In this document: one piece after another, positions 5,703 to 12,492 of the stretch | Numbering within the stretch: position 1 is the first letter of the stretch | Layout: every line of letters begins with the position of its first letter | Source of the DNA: ZCTH02-B3 sp036563895 | GTDB taxonomy: Bacteria; Bacillota; Bacilli; Paenibacillales; Paenibacillaceae | Reading direction: 5' to 3' | Assembly: GCA_036563895.1 (NCBI GenBank) | Contig: DATCLN010000118.1 | Span: 1-12,492, forward strand | DNA length: 12,492 nt | Program-made: the position numbers and the translations under genes | The notes under the pieces: generated by a model | What the model saw: only the letters and a program-made list of their open reading frames with translations | The model's database searches: none | Told to the model about the DNA's origin: nothing

Positions 5703-6703
5703 GCCGTATGTTCACCCCTTGCCCTGGCTGCGAGGGCGCTGCCGATCACGCCCGCCTCGTCCGCCCATCGGGCCGCGGTCACTTGCACCTTTCCGGCGCA
5801 CAGCGGATGTACCCGCTCCTCCAACGCCCGCCGCACCGGAGCCAGCAGGCGTTCTCCGGCCCGCGACACGCCGCCCCCGATCACGATCACATCCGGGTCC
5901 AGCAGCGCGGCGGCGACGGCGAGCGCGCTCCCCAGTGCCCGTCCGGTTCGCTTGAACACCTCGACGGCCACCTCGTCCCCCAGGTCTGCCGCCCGGGCCA
6001 CGTCCTCCGCCGTCATGGACCGCTCTTCCGCCTGCGGCCGTTCGGGAAACCATTCGGCGAGCACGCTGCGCTTCCGCCGCATCAGCTCCTGTGCCTGCCG
6101 CACGATCCCGCCCGCCGACGCCAGCGTCTCCAGGCAGCCTTTCATCCCGCAGCCGCACGCGTATTCGTTTCCTTCCACCTTGACGTGGCCGATTTCGCCG
6201 GCCAGATCGCCGCCCTGCAAAACGCGGCCGCGATGGACGACGGCGCACGCCAGTCCGGTGCCCACGGCGACGACGAGCGCCATGCCGCATCCCGCCGCCG
6301 CCCCGGCCGCCGCCTCGCCGTACGCGTACATCCGCACGTCGTTGTCCAGGATCACGGGGACGCCCAGCACCTCGCCCAGCCGGTCGGCGAGCGGAAAGTC
6401 CCGCAGGCGGAGATTGGCCGCATGCCGGACCACGCCCAGACGCGCGTCCAGAAACCCGGGGATGCCGACGCCGACCGCGCGCAGCGCGCCCGTCTCCGGC
6501 GCATGCGGAAAACCCGCTTCCGGCAGGCGGACCGTCAGCAGTTCGCGCACCATCTCCGCCAGCTGCCGCACCAGCGCGTCGCCGTCCGCGGTTTCCGTCC
6601 GCCGTCTGACGGTGGCGATCAGGCGGCCTTCCGCATCCGCCGCGCCGGCCCCCACATTCGTCCCGCCGACGTCGATGCCGACGTACACCGCTCCGTCAGC
6701 CAT
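5699..6703 (-). CDS. ROK-family sugar kinase, probable N-acetylglucosamine kinase
   Basis: ROK kinases use ATP to phosphorylate hexoses at O6. The product is 334 residues. It shows the N-terminal phosphate loop VGIDVGGTN (8-16), the catalytic-Asp segment ILDNDVRM (Asp122), GTGLACAVV (148-156), the EIGH motif (170-173) and the ROK zinc site made of His173 and Cys183, Cys185 and Cys190 (CGCGMKGC), then an IGGGVSRAGERLL motif near the C-terminus. ROK proteins include glucokinase, GlcNAc kinase, ManNAc kinase and repressors. There is no N-terminal helix-turn-helix here, so it is an enzyme. Its place between nagA and nagB, with nagZ upstream, makes GlcNAc the most likely substrate; this is inferred from context. 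The ATG at 6703 is preferred over an earlier ATG at 6724 because AAGGGAG sits 9 nt upstream of it and VYVGIDVGGTN then begins at the usual distance. It overlaps nagA by 8 nt and nagB by 4 nt. Confidence 0.88.
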   Translation of the reverse strand: MADGAVYVGIDVGGTNVGAGAADAEGRLIATVRRRTETADGDALVRQLAEMVRELLTVRLPEAGFPHAPETGALRAVGVGIPGFLDARLGVVRHAANLRLRDFPLADRLGEVLGVPVILDNDVRMYAYGEAAAGAAAGCGMALVVAVGTGLACAVVHRGRVLQGGDLAGEIGHVKVEGNEYACGCGMKGCLETLASAGGIVRQAQELMRRKRSVLAEWFPERPQAEERSMTAEDVARAADLGDEVAVEVFKRTGRALGSALAVAAALLDPDVIVIGGGVSRAGERLLAPVRRALEERVHPLCAGKVQVTAARWADEAGVIGSALAARARGEHTA

Positions 6704-7880
6704 GGACCAGCACTCCCTTGACATATGTGCGGATCACCGTAAGATCCGGTCCGAGCACGACCAGATCGGCGTCTTTGCCGACCTCGATCGATCCTTTTCG
6801 GCCGTCCGCGCCGATTTGCCTGGCGGGATTGATGGTGAGCGCCGGAAGCACCTCGGACAGTGTCAGACCGGTGAACGCGACCGCCTGTTTCAGCGCCCGG
6901 TCCATCGTCAGGCAGCTGCCGGCCAGATTCCCGCCGCCCTGCAGCACCGCCTTTCCTTCCTTCACCGTCACGGGCAGGCCGCCCAATTGGTAGCCTTCCC
7001 CGTCCGGCATGCCGACCGCCGCGATGGCGTCCGTCACCAGCGCGATCCGGTCGCGCCGCTTGACCGCGAACACAAGCTTGACCACATCCGGGTGCACATG
7101 GAACCCGTCGCAGATGAGCTCCACCGTCAGTTCGTTGCGGAGCAGCGCGGTGCCGATGATGCCCGGCTCGCGATGGTGCAGCGGGGGCATGGCGTTGAAC
7201 AGGTGGGTGACGTGCGACGCCCCCGCCTCGATCGCCCTCCGCACCGTCTCCGCGTCGGCTTCGGAATGGCCGATGGACACCGTGACGCCGCGCTCGCGCA
7301 GCGCGCCGATCCAGCGCAGCGCGTCGCCGCATTCCGGCGCCAGCGTCACCAGGCGCACCGCCCCGCGGCTGCGTTCCAGCAAATCTTTCATTTCCTCCCA
7401 GTCAAACGGCCGGATTGACGCCGGGTGTTGCGCGCCGCAGCGCCGCGGGTTGAGGAACGGCCCTTCCAGATGAAGGCCGAGCACCTCCGCGCCGTCCGCC
7501 GCGTCGCCCCGCTCCATCGCGCGCGCGACGCCTTCCACCGCGCGGGCGAGCTCGTGTCGCGGCGCCGTCATCGTGGTGGCGAGCCAGGACGTCGTCCCGT
7601 GCGACGCGTGAAAACGTGCAATCCGTCCGATGGCCTCTTCGTCGTCCGCCGCGTCCATCACGTCGGCCCCACCGCCGCCGTGCACGTGGACGTCGACAAA
7701 ACCGGGCACGAGCGCCGATCCGCCCGCGTCCCACACGTCATCGGCTTCGCCCGGCTCCGGCGCGCCTTCCTCCGGCCCGCAGATGCGCGCGATCCGCCCG
7801 CCGGACACGTACACCGAACCGCCCGCTAGCACCCGGTCGGGCAAATACACGTTGGCGTTGCGGATCCACAATCCTTTCAC
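6696..7880 (-). CDS. nagA: N-acetylglucosamine-6-phosphate deacetylase
   Basis: This enzyme hydrolyses GlcNAc-6-phosphate to glucosamine-6-phosphate and acetate, feeding NagB. The product is 394 residues, normal for the amidohydrolase-fold NagA family. Visible motifs: PGFVDVHVHGGGG (59-71, with His65 and His67), GLHLEGPFLNP (135-145, with metal-ligand Glu139), SIGHSEA (202-208, His205), THLFNAMPPLHHREPG (225-240, with His226 and the substrate-binding loop), DGFHVHP (258-264) and VTDAI (282-286, with catalytic Asp284). The C-terminal NPARQIG...GSIEVGKDADLVVL completes the small beta domain. The start is GTG 7880, the first start codon in the frame that fits the usual N-terminus, with a modest GGTG site 9 nt upstream. 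It lies 28 nt after nagZ and overlaps the kinase gene by 8 nt. Confidence 0.96.
   Translation of the reverse strand: MKGLWIRNANVYLPDRVLAGGSVYVSGGRIARICGPEEGAPEPGEADDVWDAGGSALVPGFVDVHVHGGGGADVMDAADDEEAIGRIARFHASHGTTSWLATTMTAPRHELARAVEGVARAMERGDAADGAEVLGLHLEGPFLNPRRCGAQHPASIRPFDWEEMKDLLERSRGAVRLVTLAPECGDALRWIGALRERGVTVSIGHSEADAETVRRAIEAGASHVTHLFNAMPPLHHREPGIIGTALLRNELTVELICDGFHVHPDVVKLVFAVKRRDRIALVTDAIAAVGMPDGEGYQLGGLPVTVKEGKAVLQGGGNLAGSCLTMDRALKQAVAFTGLTLSEVLPALTINPARQIGADGRKGSIEVGKDADLVVLGPDLTVIRTYVKGVLVHG
6713..6719 (-). promoter_or_regulatory. Shine-Dalgarno site deciding the ROK kinase start
   Basis: The minus strand reads AAGGGAG and then 9 nt before ATG 6703. It lies inside the coding sequence of nagA, near its 3' end. 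It supports 6703 as the start and argues against the in-frame ATG at 6724, which lies upstream of this site. Confidence 0.65.
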
Positions 7881-7908
7881 GCCGTTTCACCAACTTGCAG
7901 GTTCGCTG

Positions 7909-9648
7909 TCATCCTTTTTCCCGAACCCCCGTCATTCCGTATCCGAAAGGATACCGGTCGGACAGGGTCACCGGCAGGCGGCCCAGGGCTGGCGTCTTTC
8001 CGGCCAGCACTTCGGCCAGCGCTTCCATCATGCAGGGGGTGTTCTCGTAACAGGCCACGTAGGCGTGGACCTGAGGAAACGCAAGCAAGTCGTACGGATT
8101 GCGCAGCGCCGCCGCCGTCACCTTCACCCCTTCGAGGTCCAGCAGACGGCGCACGATTTCCGCTTGTCCCGCCGCAAAGGAAGCGTTGTACGTCCCGACC
8201 ACCACCTGCAGGCATGCCCGGCCGTCTCCCGGCTCCCCGCTTGCGTTGCGCCCGCGAATCTCCTCCAGCGCCTTGCCGATCTCCGCCAGCGTTTGCCGAA
8301 TTTCGGCTTCGTCGGGAACCGTGCCGATGGTCAATTCCTTCACTTCGCCAAGATGCGGCGCGAGCGCCCGGCCCAGCGTCAGGTCACGGGCCACGGCTTC
8401 GTCCACTTCCGTTCCCTCCCGCACCTCGGGCCAGACGACGATGGTCGGCGCGTCCCGCCGCAACGGCAGGGCGCCCTGCTCGTTCCGCACCAGCGTCACG
8501 CCGCGACGGCAAACTTCCCGGGCCAGCGCCTCCGCTTCCTCGCCGAAGCCGGTATTGTCTCCGCCTCCGTCGGCCGCAGCGGAGCCGTCCGGCGCCGTCG
8601 CCGCCTGTCTGGCCTTTAGCGCCACGATTCGCCGCACCGACTCGTCGATCCGCTCCTCCGCGATTTCCCCGGCGACGACCGCCTCGTACAGCGCGTCGAG
8701 CGCGGCTATCTGCAGCGCCGGCGTATGGCTGACGAGCACGACGTCCGCGCCGGCCTTCACCGCCATCACCGCCCCCCGGGCGACGCCCACCGTGCCGGAG
8801 ATCGCCTTCATTTCCAGGCAGTCCGTGAACACCACGCCGCCGTAGCCCCATTCGTCCCGCAGCAGTCCGCGCAGGATGCGCGGCGACAGCGTCGCCGGAA
8901 GGCCGTCCGGTTCCAGCGCCGGAAACCGCACATGCGCGGTCATGATCGCTTCCGCGCCTGCGGCGACGGCCATACGGAACGGCATGAGCTCCACCGCTTC
9001 CAGCCTCTGCCGGTCATGCGGAACGACCGGAAGCTCCCGGTGCGAATCGGCCACGGTGTCCCCGTGCCCCGGAAAATGCTTCGCGCAGGCGACCACCCCC
9101 GCCTCCCGGTACCCGCGGATGGCCGCGATGCCAAGCTCGGCGGCCAGTTCCGGGCGTTCGCCGAACGAGCGCACGCCGATGACCGGATTGGCCGGGTTGT
9201 TGTTGACGTCCAGGCAGGGCGCAAAATTGAGGTTGACGCCCAGCCGCTTGAGCTGCTTGCCGGACGCGCGCGCCGTCTCGCGCGCCCACTTCGCCGAACG
9301 CGCCGCGCCGAGCGCCATTTGGCCCGGCATGACCGTCACGCCCCGGTCGAGGCGCGCCACCATGCCGCCTTCCTGATCGACGGCGATCCACAGCGGCGCC
9401 TTCGTCGCCTCCGCGGCCAGTGCCTGCAGCGCGGCCGACAGCCGGGCGACCTCGGCGGCGGTGCCCGCGTTCCGGCGGAAATAGATCACTCCGCCGAGCT
9501 TGCGGTCGCGGATCAGCGCGCGAATTTCTTCCGTCGGCGCCTTGCCGTCGAAGCCGGCCATCACCATTTGCCCGATTTTGTCCCGCAAGCTCCATCCGGC
9601 CAGGTCGATCCCGCTTCCGTTTCCCCAGCACGCCTCCGCTTTGCCCAA
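7909..9648 (-). CDS. nagZ: Glycoside hydrolase family 3 beta-N-acetylglucosaminidase, cytoplasmic, two-domain
   Basis: This exo-enzyme removes non-reducing terminal GlcNAc from chitooligosaccharides or from peptidoglycan fragments (GlcNAc-MurNAc). The product is 579 residues. The N-terminal GH3 barrel has WSLRDKIGQMVMAGF (19-33), VDQEGG (90-95), the KHFPGHG motif with the Asp201-Ser-His203 acid/base dyad (190-203) and the nucleophile Asp276 in FTDCLEMKAI (274-283). The KHFPGHGDT and D-S-H pattern is diagnostic of NagZ within GH3. The C-terminal domain (about 370-579, from GVTLVRNEQGALPL to GRLPV) is the second GH3 domain, as in Bacillus NagZ. There is no signal peptide, so it acts inside the cell. 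The frame stays open far upstream but that is antiparallel coincidence; TTG 9648 is chosen because a GGAGGGA site lies 12 nt upstream and the barrel begins shortly after it. This start overlaps the response regulator gene by 88 nt. Certainty about the exact start is lower than about the function. Confidence 0.93.
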   Translation of the reverse strand: MGKAEACWGNGSGIDLAGWSLRDKIGQMVMAGFDGKAPTEEIRALIRDRKLGGVIYFRRNAGTAAEVARLSAALQALAAEATKAPLWIAVDQEGGMVARLDRGVTVMPGQMALGAARSAKWARETARASGKQLKRLGVNLNFAPCLDVNNNPANPVIGVRSFGERPELAAELGIAAIRGYREAGVVACAKHFPGHGDTVADSHRELPVVPHDRQRLEAVELMPFRMAVAAGAEAIMTAHVRFPALEPDGLPATLSPRILRGLLRDEWGYGGVVFTDCLEMKAISGTVGVARGAVMAVKAGADVVLVSHTPALQIAALDALYEAVVAGEIAEERIDESVRRIVALKARQAATAPDGSAAADGGGDNTGFGEEAEALAREVCRRGVTLVRNEQGALPLRRDAPTIVVWPEVREGTEVDEAVARDLTLGRALAPHLGEVKELTIGTVPDEAEIRQTLAEIGKALEEIRGRNASGEPGDGRACLQVVVGTYNASFAAGQAEIVRRLLDLEGVKVTAAALRNPYDLLAFPQVHAYVACYENTPCMMEALAEVLAGKTPALGRLPVTLSDRYPFGYGMTGVREKG

Positions 9649-11273
9649 TTCGTCCCGCTCTCCCTCCGGTCTTTCGGTTTCATGCGTTCCCGATAGGCCG
9701 ACGGCAGTTCGCCGGTCACCTTGTGAAAAACCTTGTTGAAATATCTCCGTTCGGCGTATCCGACCGACCGGCCGATGTCCGCAATGCTCTTGTCCGTGAG
9801 AAGCAAGAGCGATTTGGCCAGCTCCACCCGCTCCGCCGTCACGTATTCGAGGAACGTGACGCCGAAATGCTGTTTGAACAGCAGGCTGAAGTAGCTGGCG
9901 CTGATGCCAAGGTGCCCGGCCACTTCGTCGACGCCCAGATCCCGGGACAGGTTCCGGTCGATGTAATCCTTCGCGATGTGCATGAGCCGGTCGCCGGTTT
10001 TCTGGCGTTCCGTCGTTTCCAGGCTCAGCTCCACGATGCGGCGCACGGCCGCGAGCATGTCGCTCACCCGGTCGGCCAGTTCCACGAGGCGCCAGATTTC
10101 GTCCTCCTGCTCGGCGGTCAGCGCGCCCAGCGCCCGCATCTCGCGCAGCAAATACAGCGCGATGAAATGGGCCGCCTTCTCGGCCCGGGCCAGCGACCGC
10201 GACGATTCCGCCTGCAGGCGCGCCGTCAGCAGGCGCAGCGCTTCCTCGACGCGGTCGCGCTCCACCCGCTTCAGCGCGGCGATCAGCTGACCGACCGGCC
10301 CCCACAGCTCTTCCCGGCTCGCCTCTTCGCCCGCCGCCCCGTCGTTCCACAGCACCGAGCGGTTCCGGTCCGCGGCGAGATGCACCGTGCGCTGCAGCGA
10401 CCGAAGCACCCGGGACAGATCGTGGATCGTGATTTCCGCCGGGTGGATGCCGACGGTCAAGGGGAAGCCCGCATGGGCCTGCGCCGCTTCCTGCAAGAGA
10501 ACCGCCCATCGCCCGGCGCGTTCGCGCAGTTCGTCCGCCCCGTCCCCGGCGCCCGATATCCCCGCCAGCTCGACCAGCACGCACCACTCGCCCTCGCGCA
10601 TCGGCAGGACGGCGTGCCGCAGCCCCTCCGCCGCCAGCGCGTCCGTCATCGCGTCGCGCGCCGCGACCAGCCACATTTTGCGCTCGCGTTCCGGAACGCC
10701 GCGGCACCGCTGCGCATAGCCGTCAATGTCGGCCAGCATCATGACAAAACGCCACCGCTCCGGCTCCTCCCCGTCAATCCACCGCTGCGGCGGTACGGGA
10801 GCGTTGTCCGTCAGCAGGTCGTGCAGCATTTTTTCATACGCCAGGTGCATCGCCTGGTCCAACCGCGATTGCTGGCTGTCCCGGGCCCGCCTCCGCTCGC
10901 GGATCGCATGGGAGAGCCGCTCGATGAGCGCGGTCAGCTCGTCGTAGCGGATCGGCTTCAGTACATAGTCGCGCACCCCGTACGGAATGACCGAGCGGGC
11001 GTAGTTGAAATCCTGGTACCCGGTCAGCATGACCACTTCCGCTTCCTCGTCCGTCTCGCGCAGCCGCCGCAAAAACTCGATCCCGTCCATGACCGGCATG
11101 CGGATGTCGCACAAAATGATGTCGGGCCGATGCCGCCGCGCGATGTCGATGGCCTGCACGCCGTTGCGCGCCAGCCCGACGACCTCGATGTCCAGATCCG
11201 CCCAGGGCAGCACCGCGTGCAGGTTTTGCAAAATCGGCTTTTCGTCGTCAACGAGCAGGGCCTTCAGCTTCAC
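9561..11273 (-). CDS. AraC-family two-component response regulator (YesN type)
   Basis: This is a DNA-binding regulator, phosphorylated by the adjacent kinase and expected to activate genes for carbohydrate uptake and use. The product is 570 residues. The N-terminal receiver (1-120) has the acidic pair Asp10-Glu11, the phospho-acceptor Asp56 in CDIRMPVMDG, Thr84 and Lys106 (DYVLKPI). A central region of about 320 residues (about 121-440) includes a leucine/arginine-rich helical stretch and a YesN-like middle domain. The AraC-type helix-turn-helix pair lies at about 455-545: IAKDYIDRNLSRDLGVDEVA, ISASYFSLLFKQHFGVTFLE, then SIADIGRSVGYAERRYFNKVFHKV split over two helices, and P-S-A-Y-R-E at the usual end. 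About 38 further basic residues follow that end (KPKDRRES...) and are probably an accident of overlap with nagZ. The GTG start at 11273 follows GGGAGGT by 7 nt. It overlaps the kinase gene by 26 nt. The trigger may be amino sugar, by context only. Confidence 0.95.
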   Translation of the reverse strand: MKLKALLVDDEKPILQNLHAVLPWADLDIEVVGLARNGVQAIDIARRHRPDIILCDIRMPVMDGIEFLRRLRETDEEAEVVMLTGYQDFNYARSVIPYGVRDYVLKPIRYDELTALIERLSHAIRERRRARDSQQSRLDQAMHLAYEKMLHDLLTDNAPVPPQRWIDGEEPERWRFVMMLADIDGYAQRCRGVPERERKMWLVAARDAMTDALAAEGLRHAVLPMREGEWCVLVELAGISGAGDGADELRERAGRWAVLLQEAAQAHAGFPLTVGIHPAEITIHDLSRVLRSLQRTVHLAADRNRSVLWNDGAAGEEASREELWGPVGQLIAALKRVERDRVEEALRLLTARLQAESSRSLARAEKAAHFIALYLLREMRALGALTAEQEDEIWRLVELADRVSDMLAAVRRIVELSLETTERQKTGDRLMHIAKDYIDRNLSRDLGVDEVAGHLGISASYFSLLFKQHFGVTFLEYVTAERVELAKSLLLLTDKSIADIGRSVGYAERRYFNKVFHKVTGELPSAYRERMKPKDRRESGTNWAKRRRAGETEAGSTWPDGACGTKSGKW

Positions 11274-12492
11274 GGTCCACACCTCCCGCCGTTTTCGGAA
11301 CGACGATTTTGATCACGGTGCCCCTCCCCGGCTCGCTGCAGATGAACAGGCCGCAGCGGTCGCCGTAACGGATCCGGATGCGGTCCGCCACGTTGCGGAC
11401 GCCGAGTCCGCGCCGCTCGCCCGTCTCCGGCGCGTCGCCGGGCCCGGCGGCGTCGTCCGGGCCGGCTTCGATCGCCGCCAGCCGTTCCGGGGGGATGCCG
11501 ATGCCGTTGTCCTCGACGTAAAACGCGATCCGATCCCCTTCCTCGCGCGCGGTGACGCGAATGTGGCCCATGTACCCGATTCCCTCGAAGCCGTGCTGGA
11601 TGCAGTTTTCGACCAGCGGCTGCAGCGTCAGCTTGGGCACGAGGCAGTTCATGAGTCCGGGCGGCACGTCGATCTCGAACTGGAACAGGTCGTCAAAGCG
11701 GTATTTTTGAATCTCCAGATAGCTGAGCAGGTGGTCCAGTTCCTGCGCCACCGTGATCTCTTCCCGCTGCAGGATGCTGATGCGCAGCATGCTGCCGAGC
11801 CGCGTCACCATCCGGCTGACCTTTTGCCCTTCGTTTTGCACCGCCAGCGCATTGATCGACTCCAGCGCGTTGAACAGGAAATGCGGCTTGATCTGCGCCT
11901 GCAGCGCCTGCAGTTCGGCGCGCGTCTTGCGCTCCTGCTGCCGCTTCACTTCCTCGAGCAATTCCGCGAGACGGCTGACCAGCCGGTTGAATCCCCGGGC
12001 CAGGAGCGACGTCTCGTCGTTGCCCTTCAGCGGCAGCCTGGCGGTCAGGTCGCCCCGCTCCACCCGCCCCATGACGCGCACGGTCTGCACGATCGCCCGG
12101 GCGATCCGGTTGGCGAACAAGCCGATGAACGCCAGCGCCGACACGAAGCACAGCAGCAGGACGGCCGCCACCCAGCGGGAATACAGCAGCACTTCGTTGG
12201 ACAGGGCGTGCCAGGACGTGACGGACACCAGACGCCAGTCTTCGATGTCCAATCCGATGCTGGAGATGACGCTGTCCTGCCCGTCAAACCGGCTGCGCAC
12301 GCTCCGGTACGCGGCATCAAGCGCCAGCGGCCGTTCCGCCAGTTCGTCCAGCCGTCTCCCGTTCAACGCGCCGCCGCTGTCGTACAGCACCAATCCGTTT
12401 CCGTTTACGATGAAAAACCGGGTGGCGATCTGGTCCTGCCGGTAGCGGAAATACCGGAACACCGACTCCAGCCCCGAATTTTTGATCTGGAC
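11248..12492 (-). CDS. Membrane sensor histidine kinase (YesM type), N-terminus outside the window
   Basis: This is the sensor partner of the adjacent regulator, a membrane protein with an extracytoplasmic sensing domain. The frame runs off the right edge (414 residues visible, and the first residues of the window, VQIKNSGLES, are inside the protein). In order: the end of an extracellular sensing domain (to about 100: FFIVNGNGLVLYDSGG, DIEDWRLVSVTSW), a membrane segment at about 108-127 (VAAVLLLCFVSALAFIGLFA), a HAMP linker (about 128-180), the His-kinase dimerisation helix with phospho-acceptor His204 in QIKPHFLFNALESI, and an ATP-binding domain (N box LVENCIQHGFEG with Asn296, G1 box DNGIGI with Asp328, G2 box RRGLGV at about 361). 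The GDLTARL and IKPHFLFN words are typical of the YesM subfamily. It overlaps the regulator gene by 26 nt. The sensing domain is only partly visible, so no ligand can be assigned; amino sugar is a guess from operon context. The missing N-terminus should carry a first membrane segment. Confidence 0.93.
   Translation of the reverse strand, partial: VQIKNSGLESVFRYFRYRQDQIATRFFIVNGNGLVLYDSGGALNGRRLDELAERPLALDAAYRSVRSRFDGQDSVISSIGLDIEDWRLVSVTSWHALSNEVLLYSRWVAAVLLLCFVSALAFIGLFANRIARAIVQTVRVMGRVERGDLTARLPLKGNDETSLLARGFNRLVSRLAELLEEVKRQQERKTRAELQALQAQIKPHFLFNALESINALAVQNEGQKVSRMVTRLGSMLRISILQREEITVAQELDHLLSYLEIQKYRFDDLFQFEIDVPPGLMNCLVPKLTLQPLVENCIQHGFEGIGYMGHIRVTAREEGDRIAFYVEDNGIGIPPERLAAIEAGPDDAAGPGDAPETGERRGLGVRNVADRIRIRYGDRCGLFICSEPGRGTVIKIVVPKTAGGVDREAEGPAR
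11281..11287 (-). promoter_or_regulatory. Shine-Dalgarno site deciding the response regulator start
   Basis: The minus strand reads GGGAGGT, then 7 nt, then GTG 11273. It lies within the last codons of the kinase gene. It favours GTG 11273 over GTG 11282, which overlaps the site. The protein then begins M-K-L-K-A-L-L-V-D-D-E, the usual receiver start. Confidence 0.75.

Noticed and set aside
9649..10707. Upstream extension of the nagZ frame to 10707 (a frame of 932 codons)
   Set aside because: The added 350 residues are Arg/Gly/Ala-rich, without domain features, and lie inside the response regulator coding sequence in another frame; GH3 begins shortly after TTG 9648.

Overview
The window looks like a high-GC chromosome of a Gram-positive bacterium in the Paenibacillaceae/Bacillales range. 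Three things suggest this: an assimilatory sulfite reductase pair whose flavoprotein closely follows the Bacillus CysJ pattern, a YesM/YesN-type two-component pair, and strong AGGAGG-like ribosome binding sites combined with frequent TTG and GTG starts. The assignment is an inference from protein style and base composition, not from a marker gene. All complete genes lie on the minus strand; only a gene fragment at the left edge is on the plus strand.

Layout, left to right. (1) 1-151, plus strand: the last 49 codons of a probable polyamine-binding protein (PotD type), followed by a long branched hairpin terminator (176-245) that can work in both directions, since the next gene converges on it. 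(2) 330-4641, minus strand: cysJ then cysI, the alpha (flavoprotein) and beta (siroheme) subunits of NADPH sulfite reductase. They are transcribed from an AT-rich promoter island at about 4690-4770. Both subunits carry extra sequence not found in the textbook proteins: about 30 extra residues in CysI, and two long low-complexity linkers in CysJ, one with a 13-residue tandem repeat and a Pro/Gly/aromatic tract. (3) 4801-4850: a clean intrinsic terminator closing the next operon. (4) 4932-12492, minus strand, in transcription order: a YesM-type sensor kinase (start outside the window), a YesN/AraC-type response regulator, nagZ, nagA, a ROK-family sugar kinase (probable GlcNAc kinase) and nagB. 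Neighbouring genes overlap by 26, 88, 8 and 4 nt, with one 28-nt gap, so this is almost certainly a single, translationally coupled operon.

How the genes work together. The second operon encodes a complete cytoplasmic route that needs no PTS. NagZ cleaves terminal GlcNAc from an imported disaccharide or muropeptide, the ROK kinase phosphorylates GlcNAc, NagA deacetylates GlcNAc-6-P, and NagB converts GlcN-6-P to fructose-6-P and ammonia. The membrane sensor and its AraC-type regulator at the head of the operon probably respond to the extracellular sugar, and an ABC sugar importer is expected just beyond the right edge. The cysJI pair is a separate transcription unit that reduces sulfite to sulfide for cysteine synthesis.

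I did not find RNA genes, CRISPR, insertion sequences, phage genes or attachment sites. No wholly new system is evident; the most unusual features are the CysJ linkers, the CysI insertion and the 88-nt regulator/nagZ overlap.
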